Below, in pieces: positions 18,228 to 33,208 of a DNA stretch of 64,000 nt. Each line of letters begins with the position of its first letter. Position 1 is the first letter of the stretch. This DNA comes from Poriferisodalis sp965116245 (lineage in GTDB: Bacteria; Actinomycetota; Acidimicrobiia; Acidimicrobiales; Poriferisodalaceae). The notes below the pieces were generated by a model. The model searched no databases. It saw nothing but the letters and a program-made list of their open reading frames with translations, and was not told the origin of the DNA. The stretch is taken from contig OZ220497.1 in assembly GCA_965116245.1 (NCBI GenBank), positions 2,480,001-2,544,000 on the forward strand. Direction: 5' to 3'. The translations under genes and the position numbers were made by a program.

Positions 18228-19444
18228 GCTGGTGAGGCAGCGGCGATCGTGGCTTCTGGCACACCTGCTGAGCGGGCGCCTCCGCAGATGCTCTCCCAAG
18301 TTTCTGCGGGCAAGGTGATGCCGTTGGCTATGCGGTGCTGGCGTCGCTCGCGCTCCACGTCACCGGGTAGCTTCACCGGGCTCGCAGGATCAATGGCCTG
18401 GGCTTCGCGGAACCAGTCGAGATACTCCGCTGCGATGCCGTCGTAGCCCTCTTTGATTTCGTCCACGCCACCTTCGGTTCCGGCCCGGTTAGTGCTGGCC
18501 GGGTCTGCGTTGGCCGGGTCTAGGTGTGCCGCATCCATGTAGGCCGGATCCATGTAGACAGACAACATCCCGTTCGCAAACCGAACGCTGCGAGGCCCCG
18601 CAGTGCCGGTGCCTGTAAGCGCGCCTGCCAACAGCTCGCACATCACCGCAATGCCCGAGCCCTTGTGCTCGCCCATGGCGCGTAGCGCCCCCGGGCCGTC
18701 CATGGAGTTGGGTCGCTGGCCCTCTTGAAACGAATAAAGCACCCGTGGGTCACCAGTGATCGCTCCGTCACCTGACACGAGCGCATTGTCCGGAAGCGCC
18801 GGGCCGCCATGCAGCGCGACCATGGCTTTGCCTTCTGCTACCACCGAGGTAGCAAAATCATGGATGACAGGCTGGCGACCCGCGACGGGTGCTCCGAATG
18901 CGCATGGGTTGGTGCCCATGCGACGCGACCTGGCGCCGAACGGTGCCACTAGTCGGCTGTTGGCCACGTTTACGAAGTGCATCGACACCAAAGACTCGGC
19001 TGCGGCCATCTCGGCGTACTCACCGATTCGTCCGAGGTGTCCCGCGTTGCGCAGAGCTACGACGGCTACACCTAGTTCCTTGCAGCGCTCAATGCCCAAG
19101 CGCACGGCCGCTGGCCCGACGGTCTGGCCCATGCCGTACCGACCGTCCACCAGCACCAGCGCACCTGAGTCAATCAACACTTCAATCTCCTGATCGGCAA
19201 CCTGAACGCCCCCAGCTAGGAGATCCACATAGAGCGCTGATCGGATCACGCCGTGGCTGTCGTGCCCTGCCAGGTTGGCCCCGACCAGGCTTGCGCCGAT
19301 GCGGACCGACTCGGCATCAGAACATCCTGCGTGACGAAATATCTCGGCAATGAACTCAGCCAGGTACTCATGGTTGATCACGATTGATGCCCGATTGTCC
19401 GATCCGTGGTCGCTGGCCTCGGCAGGTGCTGCTCTGTTGCTCAT
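18221..19444 (-). CDS. Ldh family (malate/L-lactate/ureidoglycolate type) NAD(P)-dependent dehydrogenase
   Basis: Member of the non-Rossmann malate/L-lactate dehydrogenase family (407 residues), oxidising a 2-hydroxy acid. Seen: VGANLAGHDSHGVIR with the catalytic His, YGMGQTVGPAAV, NAGHLGRIGEYAEMAA, GTNPCAFGAP, and GEHKGSGIAVMCELLAGALTGTG. The start ATG 19444 is preferred because it opens the soluble N terminus MSNRAAPAEA. An odd insertion near the C-terminal third has five pentapeptides of the type xxDPA (18484-18556), a local tandem expansion in an exposed loop. The gene is divergent from the flavoprotein at 19553, and both may act on organic acids. Confidence 0.87.
   Translation of the reverse strand: MSNRAAPAEASDHGSDNRASIVINHEYLAEFIAEIFRHAGCSDAESVRIGASLVGANLAGHDSHGVIRSALYVDLLAGGVQVADQEIEVLIDSGALVLVDGRYGMGQTVGPAAVRLGIERCKELGVAVVALRNAGHLGRIGEYAEMAAAESLVSMHFVNVANSRLVAPFGARSRRMGTNPCAFGAPVAGRQPVIHDFATSVVAEGKAMVALHGGPALPDNALVSGDGAITGDPRVLYSFQEGQRPNSMDGPGALRAMGEHKGSGIAVMCELLAGALTGTGTAGPRSVRFANGMLSVYMDPAYMDAAHLDPANADPASTNRAGTEGGVDEIKEGYDGIAAEYLDWFREAQAIDPASPVKLPGDVERERRQHRIANGITLPAETWESICGGARSAGVPEATIAAASPAH
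18484..18556 (-). repeat. In-frame pentapeptide expansion inside the Ldh-family gene
   Basis: Degenerate 15-base repeats encode YMDPA, YMDAA, HLDPA, NADPA and STNRA in tandem. The segment sits between two conserved regions of the dehydrogenase and is not part of the family core. Confidence 0.7.
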
Positions 19445-19552
19445 CGCCGCAGCGTAGGTCGGGTGCCCGCAGCGTTGCCTGCCCACACACTGCACACTTA
19501 CACACAGCACACTTCAAGCCAGGCAGCTCGAGTTCACATAGGCTCGGCTGAC

Positions 19553-21085
19553 GTGAGTGCACCTAGGCGTTCAGCGGCCGATGAAGCGTTCGGGCACTAC
19601 GACGTGGTGGTGGTAGGCGCAGGCAATGCGGCAATGTGCGCCGCGTTGGCAGCACGCGAGGGTGGCGCCCGAGTTTTGGTGCTGGAACGCGCAAGCGAAG
19701 CCGAAGCGGGCGGCAATAGTCGCTTCACCGCTGGTGCGGTTCGCTTCGCCTACGACAGCGTCAACGACCTACGCGAGTTGATGCCCGATCTGACCGACGC
19801 AGAAGTAGCGATGACCGACTTCGGCACCTACACCGAAGAGCAGTTTTACGCAGATCTCGGCCGAGTAACCGACTACCGGTGCGACCCGGATCTGGCCGAC
19901 ACGCTCGTGACTCGCAGCAAAGACACTCTGGCGTGGATGGCGAGCCACGGAGTGCGCTTCGCACCTATTTGGGGACGTCAGGCGTTCAAGGTGGACGGGC
20001 GCTTCAAGTTTTGGGGTGGTCTCACGGTTGAGTCGGTGGGCGGCGGCGAGGGCCTAGTGGAGGCCCTGCGAGCAGCGCTGGCTCGCAACGAGATCGAAAT
20101 CTGGCACCAAGCCGCCGGGCGCCGCTTACTGCTCAACCACGAAGGCGACATCAGCGACATCGAAGTCCATCGCCACAGAAAACCGGTCTATCTCGCATGC
20201 AGCGCTGTTGTGCTCGCGGCGGGCGGGTTCCAGGCCAACACCGAGTGGCGCACTCGCTATCTGGGTCCTGGCTGGGATCTCGCTAAGGTGCGCGGCAGCC
20301 GCTTCAACACCGGCGATGGCATTGCTATGGCGCTAGAAGTAGGTGCCATGCCATACGGCAACTGGAGTGGAGCACATGCCGTGGCCTGGGACCACAACGC
20401 CCCCGAATTTGGTGACCTGGCCGTAGGGGACGGATTCCAGAAGCACAGTTACCCATTCGGCATTGTGTTGAACCAGGACGGACAGCGCTTCATGGACGAG
20501 GGCGCCGACTTTCGTAACTACACCTATGCCCGCTACGGACGCGAAATTTTGGCCCAGCCGGGGCATTCAGCTTGGCAGGTGTTTGACGCAAGTTCCGAAC
20601 ATCTACTGCGCGACGAATATCGCATTCGACAAGTCACCAAGGTCACCGCGGACAGGCTGGACGAGCTCTGCGCTCGCATGGACGATGTCCATACTGAGAA
20701 CGCCATCAGCACGATTCACAAATTCAACGACGCAGTTGATCGCAGCGTGCCGTTTGACCCAAACGTGCTGGATGGTCGCCGCACGACGGGTTTGCGGCCA
20801 GACAAGACGAACTGGGCAATGCCGATTGAGGTACCGCCATTCTCTGCGTTCCAAGTGACTTGCGGCTTGACGTTCACCTTCGGCGGACTACGCATCGACC
20901 AGGCCAGCCGCGTAGTAGACACCGATCTGCGTCCGATCAGGGGCCTTTATGCCGCGGGCGAGCTGGTGGGTGGTTTGTTCTACGGGAACTACCCGGGAGG
21001 CTCGGGCCTGACAGCCGGTGCCGTGTTCGGCCGCATTGCTGGGACCTCCGCAGCCAGTTACGCAACCAGCGGGCGCGCAACCTAG
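19553..21085 (+). CDS. FAD-dependent dehydrogenase, tricarballylate/fumarate reductase-like (TcuA-like)
   Basis: Soluble flavoprotein of the succinate dehydrogenase/fumarate reductase superfamily (510 residues). The FAD motif VVVVGAGNAAMCAALAA begins near residue 17, followed by VLVLERASEAEAGGNSRFTAG. The substrate/capping region spans about 130-400. FNTGDGIAMALEVGA and the C-terminal FAD site LTFTFGGLRIDQ and GLYAAGELVGGLFYGNYPGGSGLTAG are clear. GTG 19553 was chosen because upstream codons are low-complexity and lack family similarity. TcuA oxidises tricarballylate to cis-aconitate; that or a related steroid or organic acid substrate is possible. A 16-bp tandem array follows the stop. Confidence 0.85.
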   Translation: MSAPRRSAADEAFGHYDVVVVGAGNAAMCAALAAREGGARVLVLERASEAEAGGNSRFTAGAVRFAYDSVNDLRELMPDLTDAEVAMTDFGTYTEEQFYADLGRVTDYRCDPDLADTLVTRSKDTLAWMASHGVRFAPIWGRQAFKVDGRFKFWGGLTVESVGGGEGLVEALRAALARNEIEIWHQAAGRRLLLNHEGDISDIEVHRHRKPVYLACSAVVLAAGGFQANTEWRTRYLGPGWDLAKVRGSRFNTGDGIAMALEVGAMPYGNWSGAHAVAWDHNAPEFGDLAVGDGFQKHSYPFGIVLNQDGQRFMDEGADFRNYTYARYGREILAQPGHSAWQVFDASSEHLLRDEYRIRQVTKVTADRLDELCARMDDVHTENAISTIHKFNDAVDRSVPFDPNVLDGRRTTGLRPDKTNWAMPIEVPPFSAFQVTCGLTFTFGGLRIDQASRVVDTDLRPIRGLYAAGELVGGLFYGNYPGGSGLTAGAVFGRIAGTSAASYATSGRAT

Positions 21086-21112
21086 AGGGAGCGCAGCAAA
21101 GAGGGCACCCGA

Positions 21113-21204
21113 CTTGGCGGGCGCGCTACTTGGCGGGCGCGCTACTTGGCGGGCGCGCTACTTGGAGGGCGCGCTACTTGGCAGGCGCGCTACTTGGCGG
21201 GCGA
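21113..21204. repeat. 16-bp tandem array between the flavoprotein and icd
   Basis: About 5.7 copies of a 16-base unit CTTGGCGGGCGCGCTA begin at 21113, 21129, 21145, 21161, 21177 and 21193, with single-base changes in the fourth and fifth. The core GCGGGCGCGC also occurs in the last codons of the upstream gene (about 21070-21079), which suggests the seed was that gene end. The array runs to 16 bases before the icd start and could affect its expression. Confidence 0.92.
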
Positions 21205-21219
21205 TAGTGTCGGCACGCT

Positions 21220-23514
21220 ATGTCGATGAACGCCGTACCTAAGCCCTCGGGCTCAAACGCCACGAGTTCAAAGATCGTCTACACCCACACCGACGAGGCG
21301 CCAGCACTGGCCACCTATTCGCTCCTGCCCATCATCACCGCATTCACCGATGCGGTGGGCGTAAACGTCGAGCTTCGCGATATCTCATTGGCCGGGCGGA
21401 TCATCGCAGCGTTTAGCGATGTACTAGAGCCAAGCCAACGAACAGGTGATGCGCTGGCAGAGCTTGGCGAGTGGACTCAACATCGCGGCGCCAACATCAT
21501 CAAGCTACCGAACATTTCAGCCTCGGTGCCCCAGATGAAGGCTGCCATTGCGGAACTGCAGTCCAAGGGTCACGCCGTACCGGACTATCCGGACGATCCC
21601 GCCAACGCAACCGAGCAGGCGACGCGTGAACGCTACGACCGAGTGATGGGTTCAGCGGTGAACCCGGTGCTGCGCGAAGGCAACTCGGATCGACGTGCGC
21701 CGCGTGCGGTTAAGGAGTACGCCCGCCAATTTCCTCATTCGATGGGCGCCTGGTCTCCCGACAGTCGCAGTCATGTTTCAACCATGGGCAGTGGTGACTT
21801 TCGTTCCAACGAGCAATCAGTCACTGTTAGCGACGCTTGCTCACTGAGCATTGAATTTGTGGGCGCTGACGCGCAGGCGCACCTGATGCGCAAGATCCAA
21901 GTTGGGGCTGGAGATGTCGTCGATTCCACCTTTATGTCGGTTGCGGCGCTGCGCGTGTTTCTTGACCGCCAGATTGCCGATGCCCGCTCCAGTGGAGTGC
22001 TGTTCTCGCTGCACCTCAAGGCCACGATGATGAAGGTTTCTGACCCGATCGTGTTTGGCCATGCCGTTCGGGCATTTTTCTCGCCGGTGTTCGCTCGCCA
22101 CGGCGACGTTCTGGCCGAAGCTGGGGCGGACCCCAACAACGGTTGGGCCAACGTACTTGCAGCGATTGAGTCGCTTCCGACGTCGCAACGTGAGGCCATT
22201 GAGGCCGATGTCGCCGCCACGCTCGAGGAATGCCCCGGCTTGGCGATGGTGGACTCGGATCGGGGTATCACGAACTTGCACGTGCCCAGCGACATCATTG
22301 TGGATGCTTCCATGCCAGCCATGATTCGATCTTCGGGACAGATGTGGAATGCGCAGGGTGTTCTGCAAGACACTAAGGCTGTGATTCCCGACTCCAGCTA
22401 CGCCGGTGTTTACCAGGCGGTGATTGACGACTGCCGGGCAAACGGCGCATATGACCCGACGACTATGGGCTCGGTGCCCAATGTCGGCCTTATGGCCCAA
22501 AAAGCCGAGGAATACGGCAGTCACGACAAGACCTATGAGGTCGAAGCGGCCGGGACGATGCGCGTGGTGGCAGAGTCCGGCGATGTGATTATGAGCCACC
22601 GGGTTGAACAGGGCGACATCTGGCGCATGTGTACCACTAAGGATGCTGCGATCACCAACTGGATTGATTTGGCTATTGAACGCGGCCAGCTCACCAAAGC
22701 AGCGGTTCTCTTTTGGTTGGATGCCAACCGCCCCCACGATGCGCAGCTCATCACCAAAGTCAACGCCCGACTTGCACAGCGGCAAGCCAAAGACTCCGCT
22801 GTACGCGAACTTGACATCGCTACCGCGGCGCCCGCTGACGCGTGCCGCAAGTCTCTAGAACGCTTACGACGCGGCTTGGACACGATCTCAGTGACCGGCA
22901 ACGTACTTCGCGACTACAACACCGACCTGTTCCCGATTCTTGAGCTGGGCACGTCGGCCAAGATGCTCTCTGTAGTGCCGCTCATGGCTGGCGGCGGACT
23001 ATTTGAAACTGGAGCTGGCGGCTCAGCGCCTAAACACGTGCAACAGATGGTGGCGGAAAACCATCTACGCTGGGACAGTCTTGGTGAATTCCTGGCCCTA
23101 GTCGAATCGTTAGAACATCTAGCGCGTGCTACTGACAACTCAGCGGCACAGTTACTTGCAGACACACTAGGTGCTGCGATCGGCAAGTGGCTGGCCGAGG
23201 GTCAGGCACCCAGTCGACGAGTCAATGAGCCAGACAACCGTGCCAGCCACTATCACCTAGCGAAATACTGGGCTGCAGAAATGGCGGCTCAAGATGTTGA
23301 CACCGAGCTAGCAGCGCAGTTCTCGCCTTTGGCCGCCGCGCTCGCCGAGAACGAGCAGCAGATCGTCGCCGATCTTGTTGACTGCCAAGGTAACCCAGTT
23401 GACCTGGGCGGCTACTACCTGCCCGACCCGGCCCTAGCCGAAGCTGCGATGCGCCCCAGCGCCACGTTCAACCAAATAATCAACACCTTCGGCACCGAAA
23501 CTGGTTCACACTAG
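21220..23514 (+). CDS. icd: Monomeric NADP-dependent isocitrate dehydrogenase
   Basis: TCA-cycle enzyme converting isocitrate to 2-oxoglutarate with NADPH, of the large monomeric IDH family (764 residues; usual about 740). Diagnostic stretches include IVYTHTDEAPALATYSLLPI at the start, LPNISASVPQMKAAIAEL, GNSDRRAP, HLKATMMKVSDPI and the late LELGTSAKMLSVVPLM. The start ATG 21220 (a second ATG lies at 21226) comes after the 16-bp array. It is convergent with the giant RCC1 gene, and a 9-bp hairpin lies between them. No regulatory kinase gene is nearby. Confidence 0.95.
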   Translation: MSMNAVPKPSGSNATSSKIVYTHTDEAPALATYSLLPIITAFTDAVGVNVELRDISLAGRIIAAFSDVLEPSQRTGDALAELGEWTQHRGANIIKLPNISASVPQMKAAIAELQSKGHAVPDYPDDPANATEQATRERYDRVMGSAVNPVLREGNSDRRAPRAVKEYARQFPHSMGAWSPDSRSHVSTMGSGDFRSNEQSVTVSDACSLSIEFVGADAQAHLMRKIQVGAGDVVDSTFMSVAALRVFLDRQIADARSSGVLFSLHLKATMMKVSDPIVFGHAVRAFFSPVFARHGDVLAEAGADPNNGWANVLAAIESLPTSQREAIEADVAATLEECPGLAMVDSDRGITNLHVPSDIIVDASMPAMIRSSGQMWNAQGVLQDTKAVIPDSSYAGVYQAVIDDCRANGAYDPTTMGSVPNVGLMAQKAEEYGSHDKTYEVEAAGTMRVVAESGDVIMSHRVEQGDIWRMCTTKDAAITNWIDLAIERGQLTKAAVLFWLDANRPHDAQLITKVNARLAQRQAKDSAVRELDIATAAPADACRKSLERLRRGLDTISVTGNVLRDYNTDLFPILELGTSAKMLSVVPLMAGGGLFETGAGGSAPKHVQQMVAENHLRWDSLGEFLALVESLEHLARATDNSAAQLLADTLGAAIGKWLAEGQAPSRRVNEPDNRASHYHLAKYWAAEMAAQDVDTELAAQFSPLAAALAENEQQIVADLVDCQGNPVDLGGYYLPDPALAEAAMRPSATFNQIINTFGTETGSH

Positions 23515-23545
23515 TCTCGCCGCCGACTGTCATTTCTAGAGAGGT

Positions 23546-23577
23546 TGAGGTGGGACCCTGGTAGCGGCCCCACCTCA
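23546..23577. terminator. Bidirectional hairpin between icd and the RCC1 gene
   Basis: TGAGGTGGG (23546-23554) and CCCACCTCA (23569-23577) form a perfect 9-bp stem around a 14-base loop, in the 73-base convergent gap. Confidence 0.7.
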
Positions 23578-23587
23578 GTGCGGGCGT

Positions 23588-29236
<5,649 letters not shown>

Positions 29237-29320
29237 CTGACACTAGCCTCCTGAAGGGCTCTGTTTGTTGGTCTGGGTGTTATGCGGTTTTGGGTTGGTT
29301 GTTGGTGGCCAGGAAACCGC

Positions 29321-30688
29321 TCATGTGTTGAGTTCGGCGATGCTTCCGGGGCCTAGACGACCCAACTGACGGTACGCCGCTAGCTTTTCTCGGCTGTCGG
29401 CTATGTCGAAGTTGGCCATGGTTAGTTGACCAATCCGGTCCGTGGGGCCGAAAGCCGCTTGTTCCACTCGTTCCATCGACAGGCGGTCGGGCTGATAAGT
29501 CAAGCCATCGCCTTTGGTATCCAGCACGGAATAGTCGTCGCCTCGCCGGAGCCGAAGCGCAATTTCTCCTGTCACGCCCGATCCGACCCAACGCAGCAGT
29601 GAATCACGCAACATCAGCGCCTGCGGATCAAACCAGCGCCCTTCATACAACAGTCGTCCAAGTCGGCGCCCCATCGTGCGGTAGTTCTCAATCGTGGCCT
29701 CATTATGAATTGCTGACAGCAACCGCTCATATGCGATATATAACAACGCCATGCCGGGTGCCTCATAGATGCCCCGCGACTTGGCCTCAATAACACGGTT
29801 CTCAATTTGATCGCTCATTCCCAGACCGTGGCGGCCGCCCACCGCATTGGCATGCTGCACCAACGCCACAAGATCATTGCCCTCGGTGCCCGACGCCGAA
29901 TACTCGTGCCCGCCAATCGCGACCGGCCGTCCAGCCTCAAAACAGATAGTCACATCTTCAACATCAATGTTGATTGAGGGGTCCCAGTGAGCGACACCCA
30001 TAATCGGTTCGACGATTTCCATTGAAGTTGCCAAGTCCTCTAGGCGCTTCGCTTCGTGGGTGGCACCCCAGATGTTCGCGTCGGTGGAATAGGCCTTCTC
30101 GCTGGGGTCGCGGTACGGCAAGCCGCGGGACACCAAGAACTTGCTCATGCCCGCTCGGCCGCCAAGCTCGTCCACAAAGGCAGCGTCCAACCACGGCTTA
30201 TAGATGCGCAACGCGGCGTTCACCAGCAGTCCGTACCGGTAGAAACGTTCAATATCGTTGCCCTTGTAGGTGGAGCCGTCTCCCCAAATGTCCACGCCAT
30301 CGGCGGCCATGGCAGCTACCAGCATCGTTCCTGTCACCGCTCGCCCCAACGGAGTGGTGTTGAAGTAGGTTCGACCTGCGGTGGAAATGTGGAATGCGCC
30401 GCACTGAAGCGCAATCAGGCCCTCTCGCACCAGCTCAGCACGGCAGTCCACTACACGAGCCGCGGAGGCGCCGTAGTCCAGCGCTCGCTGCGGCACGCCG
30501 GGTAGGTCTGGTTCGTCGTATTGGCCTAGGTCGGCGGTATAGGCACAAACGAACGCACCGCGCTCAGCCATCCAAGCCACAGCCGCGGACGTGTCAAGCC
30601 CACCGGAGAATGCGATACCTACCCGCTCACCTACGGGCAGCTCAGCCAATACGCGTGAACCGCCACTAGACACAGGACCACTTGACAT
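29321..30688 (-). CDS. argG: Argininosuccinate synthase
   Basis: Joins citrulline and aspartate using ATP in arginine synthesis. Residues near 24-37 carry the PP-loop motif AFSGGLDTSAAVAWM. Also seen are CAYTADLGQYDEPDLPG, GAFHISTAGRTYFNTTPLGRA, DGSTYKGNDIERFYRYG and YSTDANIWGATHEAKRLED. The 455-residue length and these signatures match the longer E. coli-type ArgG rather than the shorter form common in actinobacteria. The start ATG 30688 opens MSSGPVSS. It is divergent from the M20 deacetylase, which could be an acetylornithine deacetylase, but no other arg gene is adjacent. The giant RCC1 gene follows 84 bases downstream on the same strand and may be reached by readthrough. Confidence 0.95.
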   Translation of the reverse strand: MSSGPVSSGGSRVLAELPVGERVGIAFSGGLDTSAAVAWMAERGAFVCAYTADLGQYDEPDLPGVPQRALDYGASAARVVDCRAELVREGLIALQCGAFHISTAGRTYFNTTPLGRAVTGTMLVAAMAADGVDIWGDGSTYKGNDIERFYRYGLLVNAALRIYKPWLDAAFVDELGGRAGMSKFLVSRGLPYRDPSEKAYSTDANIWGATHEAKRLEDLATSMEIVEPIMGVAHWDPSINIDVEDVTICFEAGRPVAIGGHEYSASGTEGNDLVALVQHANAVGGRHGLGMSDQIENRVIEAKSRGIYEAPGMALLYIAYERLLSAIHNEATIENYRTMGRRLGRLLYEGRWFDPQALMLRDSLLRWVGSGVTGEIALRLRRGDDYSVLDTKGDGLTYQPDRLSMERVEQAAFGPTDRIGQLTMANFDIADSREKLAAYRQLGRLGPGSIAELNT

Positions 30689-30898
30689 GAACTCACAACA
30701 GTACGGCTTCGAGAGCCCAGACCAGAGGACCCCAGCCCACATGCGCCCAAACCGGAGCTGACCCGCTCGGCTGTGAACTACCCAGGTGAACGCCGCCCTG
30801 CCGCACGCTGGTCCGATGTGCGCTGGCTGCCACGATCGGCTGAGTACGCGGGCACTGCCAAAGCGCGGCGCCTACGCTCGGCCGCACAGAGGTGACAC

Positions 30899-32083
30899 AT
30901 GAGCGACAGCGGAACAACCGGGACCATCAACGGCGTGGCCACAGGTCTGTCAATCGCAGAACTGCTAAGCGAGATAGTCCGCATCCCCAGCGTCAACCCC
31001 TTACACCAGGGACCGCGATCTGGCTTGGCCTGCGAAGCCGGTGTAGCCAACTGGTTAGCCGAACGAGCCGCTGCACTGGGCGCAGAAGTTGAGCTGGACG
31101 AGGTACAGCCGGGACGGCCCAACGTGTACGCCCGCTTTGCTGGCCGAACGGAGCGCGTGCTTGCCATCGACGTTCATCTCGACACCGTCGGCGTTGAGCA
31201 CATGGAAGGCGACCCCTTCGATGGTCGCGTCAGCGAAGGCCGAGTCTGGGGTCGAGGCTCGGTAGACACCAAAGCAACCATGGCTGTCGTGCTGGCGGTT
31301 CTAGGTGAAATGGCGGTTGCTAATCAACAACCCTCCTGCGCCGTTGAACTGGTTGGGACCATTTCTGAGGAAGGCGGCGGATTGGCAGGTGCCTGCGCGT
31401 ATAGGGACCGACTGCTTGAACGAGGCGAGCGCCGTGAGCAGATAGTGGTGGCGGAGCCGACGATGTGTGCGCCGGTGTACGGCCACAAGGGTGGTCTAGG
31501 GATTGAGATTGAAGTTGAGGGGCGTGCGGCACACTCCTCAAAGCCGCACTTGGGCATCAATGCGCTCTCGGCGGCTGCTCGCATCGTCAGTGCGATAGAT
31601 GCCGAACAAGAGCGGCTCGCGAACCAGAAGACGGTCGGCGCGCTGGGTGCCGGCACCGTATCGGTCACCGAGATGAGCGGCGGACGGGCGCGCAACATAG
31701 TGCCCGACCATTGCGAACTGTATGTCGGACGTCGCATTGCCGACCAGGAGAGCTACGAGGCCGAATACGAGCGCCTTACTGAGATGATCCGTGCCGCAGC
31801 GCTACCCGCGCGCGTCAAAGTCCAGATGGCGAACGGTTTCGGCAGCGATGCGTTCCTGCAAGCGCCCGGCTGCGACTTGGTGACCTCGCTGGCACAAATA
31901 TCGGGCTGCAGTCCCACGGTTGCGGACTACGGCACAAACGCGCTGCGCTACAGCGAGATAGCCGATCAGATCGTGGTGTTTGGACCAGGTTCAATTGAGC
32001 AAGCACATCAAGCAATCGAATGGGTTGACATCTCAGAACTCGAACGCGCCGCCAACATCTACCGCCAGCTACTCGTCCGCTGA
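30899..32083 (+). CDS. M20 family deacetylase/peptidase (ArgE/DapE-like)
   Basis: Two-zinc amidohydrolase of 394 residues. Metal-site motifs in order are AIDVHLDTVG (His and catalytic Asp), GRGSVDTKATMA (bridging Asp), TISEEGGG (general base Glu and metal Glu) and AEPTMCAPVYGHKG. The dimerisation domain carries EVEGRAAHSSKPHLGINAL. The start ATG 30899 follows AGAGGTG. Its position opposite argG makes acetylornithine deacetylase attractive, but succinyl-diaminopimelate desuccinylase and amino-acylase activities use the same fold. No metal ligand appears to be missing in the stretches read. Confidence 0.85.
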   Translation: MSDSGTTGTINGVATGLSIAELLSEIVRIPSVNPLHQGPRSGLACEAGVANWLAERAAALGAEVELDEVQPGRPNVYARFAGRTERVLAIDVHLDTVGVEHMEGDPFDGRVSEGRVWGRGSVDTKATMAVVLAVLGEMAVANQQPSCAVELVGTISEEGGGLAGACAYRDRLLERGERREQIVVAEPTMCAPVYGHKGGLGIEIEVEGRAAHSSKPHLGINALSAAARIVSAIDAEQERLANQKTVGALGAGTVSVTEMSGGRARNIVPDHCELYVGRRIADQESYEAEYERLTEMIRAAALPARVKVQMANGFGSDAFLQAPGCDLVTSLAQISGCSPTVADYGTNALRYSEIADQIVVFGPGSIEQAHQAIEWVDISELERAANIYRQLLVR

Positions 32084-32191
32084 TCCCTGACGGGCGCCGC
32101 GCAGTGGAGAGACAGACCGGGTGGTAGCAAGACGATGGCATACCCCGACAAAGGAAGGGATGGATCTTGGGCATGAGGGTACGGTTGTGTT

Positions 32192-33208
32192 GTGAGCGCC
32201 CTGGCAGTTTCGGAATTCTCGCCTTCGGCTGAAGCGGCGGTGCCGTTGATGGCGGACGCGCGTCGGGCCGCCGATGAGTTACTGAATGCTGGTGTAGGCA
32301 CCGTACTGGTGTTCGGCTCGGTCGCTTGTGGTGTGGCTACGGCGGCTAGTGACATTGATCTGGTGGCGATTTACAATGATCTCGGCGACTACCAGCAACG
32401 GCACCAGCTCCGGTTCGAGCTGCAAAGACGAGCTCGCGACGTAGCAGGGTGGCCAGTGGACGTGTTCGTCACTGATGCCCCTGAATGGGCAATACGCACC
32501 ACCGAGGTGCGTTGCTCGTTGGAGGCAGGCATCGCGCTGCACGCGGTGAAGCTCGCGGAAATCACCGCGCACGCCCCGATCAACTGGGGTAAAGAGATTG
32601 GAATGCCAGCAAGCGTTGATTCTGAGTTGAGCGATCGTCTTGCAGATCTTTGTAACGGAATGACCGACTTGACGCTTCGTCTGAAGCCGAGCGACGAGGA
32701 ACGTGCCGCCGCAGCCGCCGGTCAGGTCACTGAGCACTTTCTCCAGGAACTACATCGGTTCACATCGGCATGCGGCGCTGTGCATCAGATCTTCGAAGCT
32801 GCTGCCAAGGTCACGTTGATCATTACGACCAACGCGCCAGCACCGTACACACACGATATTGATGCACTGCTATCGACCCAGCCGTCTTGGGTTCGTGATG
32901 CCTTCGCTACGGCCGCTAGAAGCATCGACCTCAGCGATCTGGCCGTCTGGCACGTAGCGTCAAATTACATCGCAGCGCGACCGATTGACCAATACGATGC
33001 CGAGTATTTGCGGCTGCATGGCGAGGCGGCGCTTCGCATCGCAGCGTTCGCTGCTGAGCAGTGTCAGCAGCGCGACATTGATCCCGGACAGCTACAAATA
33101 CTTGAACAACGACGCAGAAATAGCGAAGCCGCAGTTGAGCGGCCGCAGCGAGTCCCCGTGATGTATACCGAAGTACTAGGTCGGCCACCCGAACTAGACC
33201 ACTTCTGA
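32192..33208 (+). CDS. Nucleotidyltransferase (MNT) domain fused to a HEPN-like domain
   Basis: A 338-residue protein. Residues about 20-120 form a minimal nucleotidyltransferase: VLVFGSVACGVATAASDIDL gives the GS helix and the two metal Asp, and WPVDVFVT supplies a third acid. Residues about 185-305 are all-helical and read like HEPN: ACGAVHQIFEAAAKVTL, THDIDALL, then AARPIDQYDAEYLRLHGEAALRIAAF. The RNase motif Rx4-6H of toxic HEPN proteins was not found. MNT and HEPN are usually two adjacent genes of a toxin-antitoxin pair. A single-chain fusion could instead be a kanamycin-type or regulatory adenylyltransferase. The stop TGA and the nine bases from it recur twice more in frame downstream. 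Confidence 0.7.
   Translation: MSALAVSEFSPSAEAAVPLMADARRAADELLNAGVGTVLVFGSVACGVATAASDIDLVAIYNDLGDYQQRHQLRFELQRRARDVAGWPVDVFVTDAPEWAIRTTEVRCSLEAGIALHAVKLAEITAHAPINWGKEIGMPASVDSELSDRLADLCNGMTDLTLRLKPSDEERAAAAAGQVTEHFLQELHRFTSACGAVHQIFEAAAKVTLIITTNAPAPYTHDIDALLSTQPSWVRDAFATAARSIDLSDLAVWHVASNYIAARPIDQYDAEYLRLHGEAALRIAAFAAEQCQQRDIDPGQLQILEQRRRNSEAAVERPQRVPVMYTEVLGRPPELDHF

Noticed and set aside
32192..33208. Active two-gene HEPN-MNT toxin-antitoxin system
   Set aside because: Only one fused gene is present and the HEPN RNase motif was not seen; kept only as a domain fusion.
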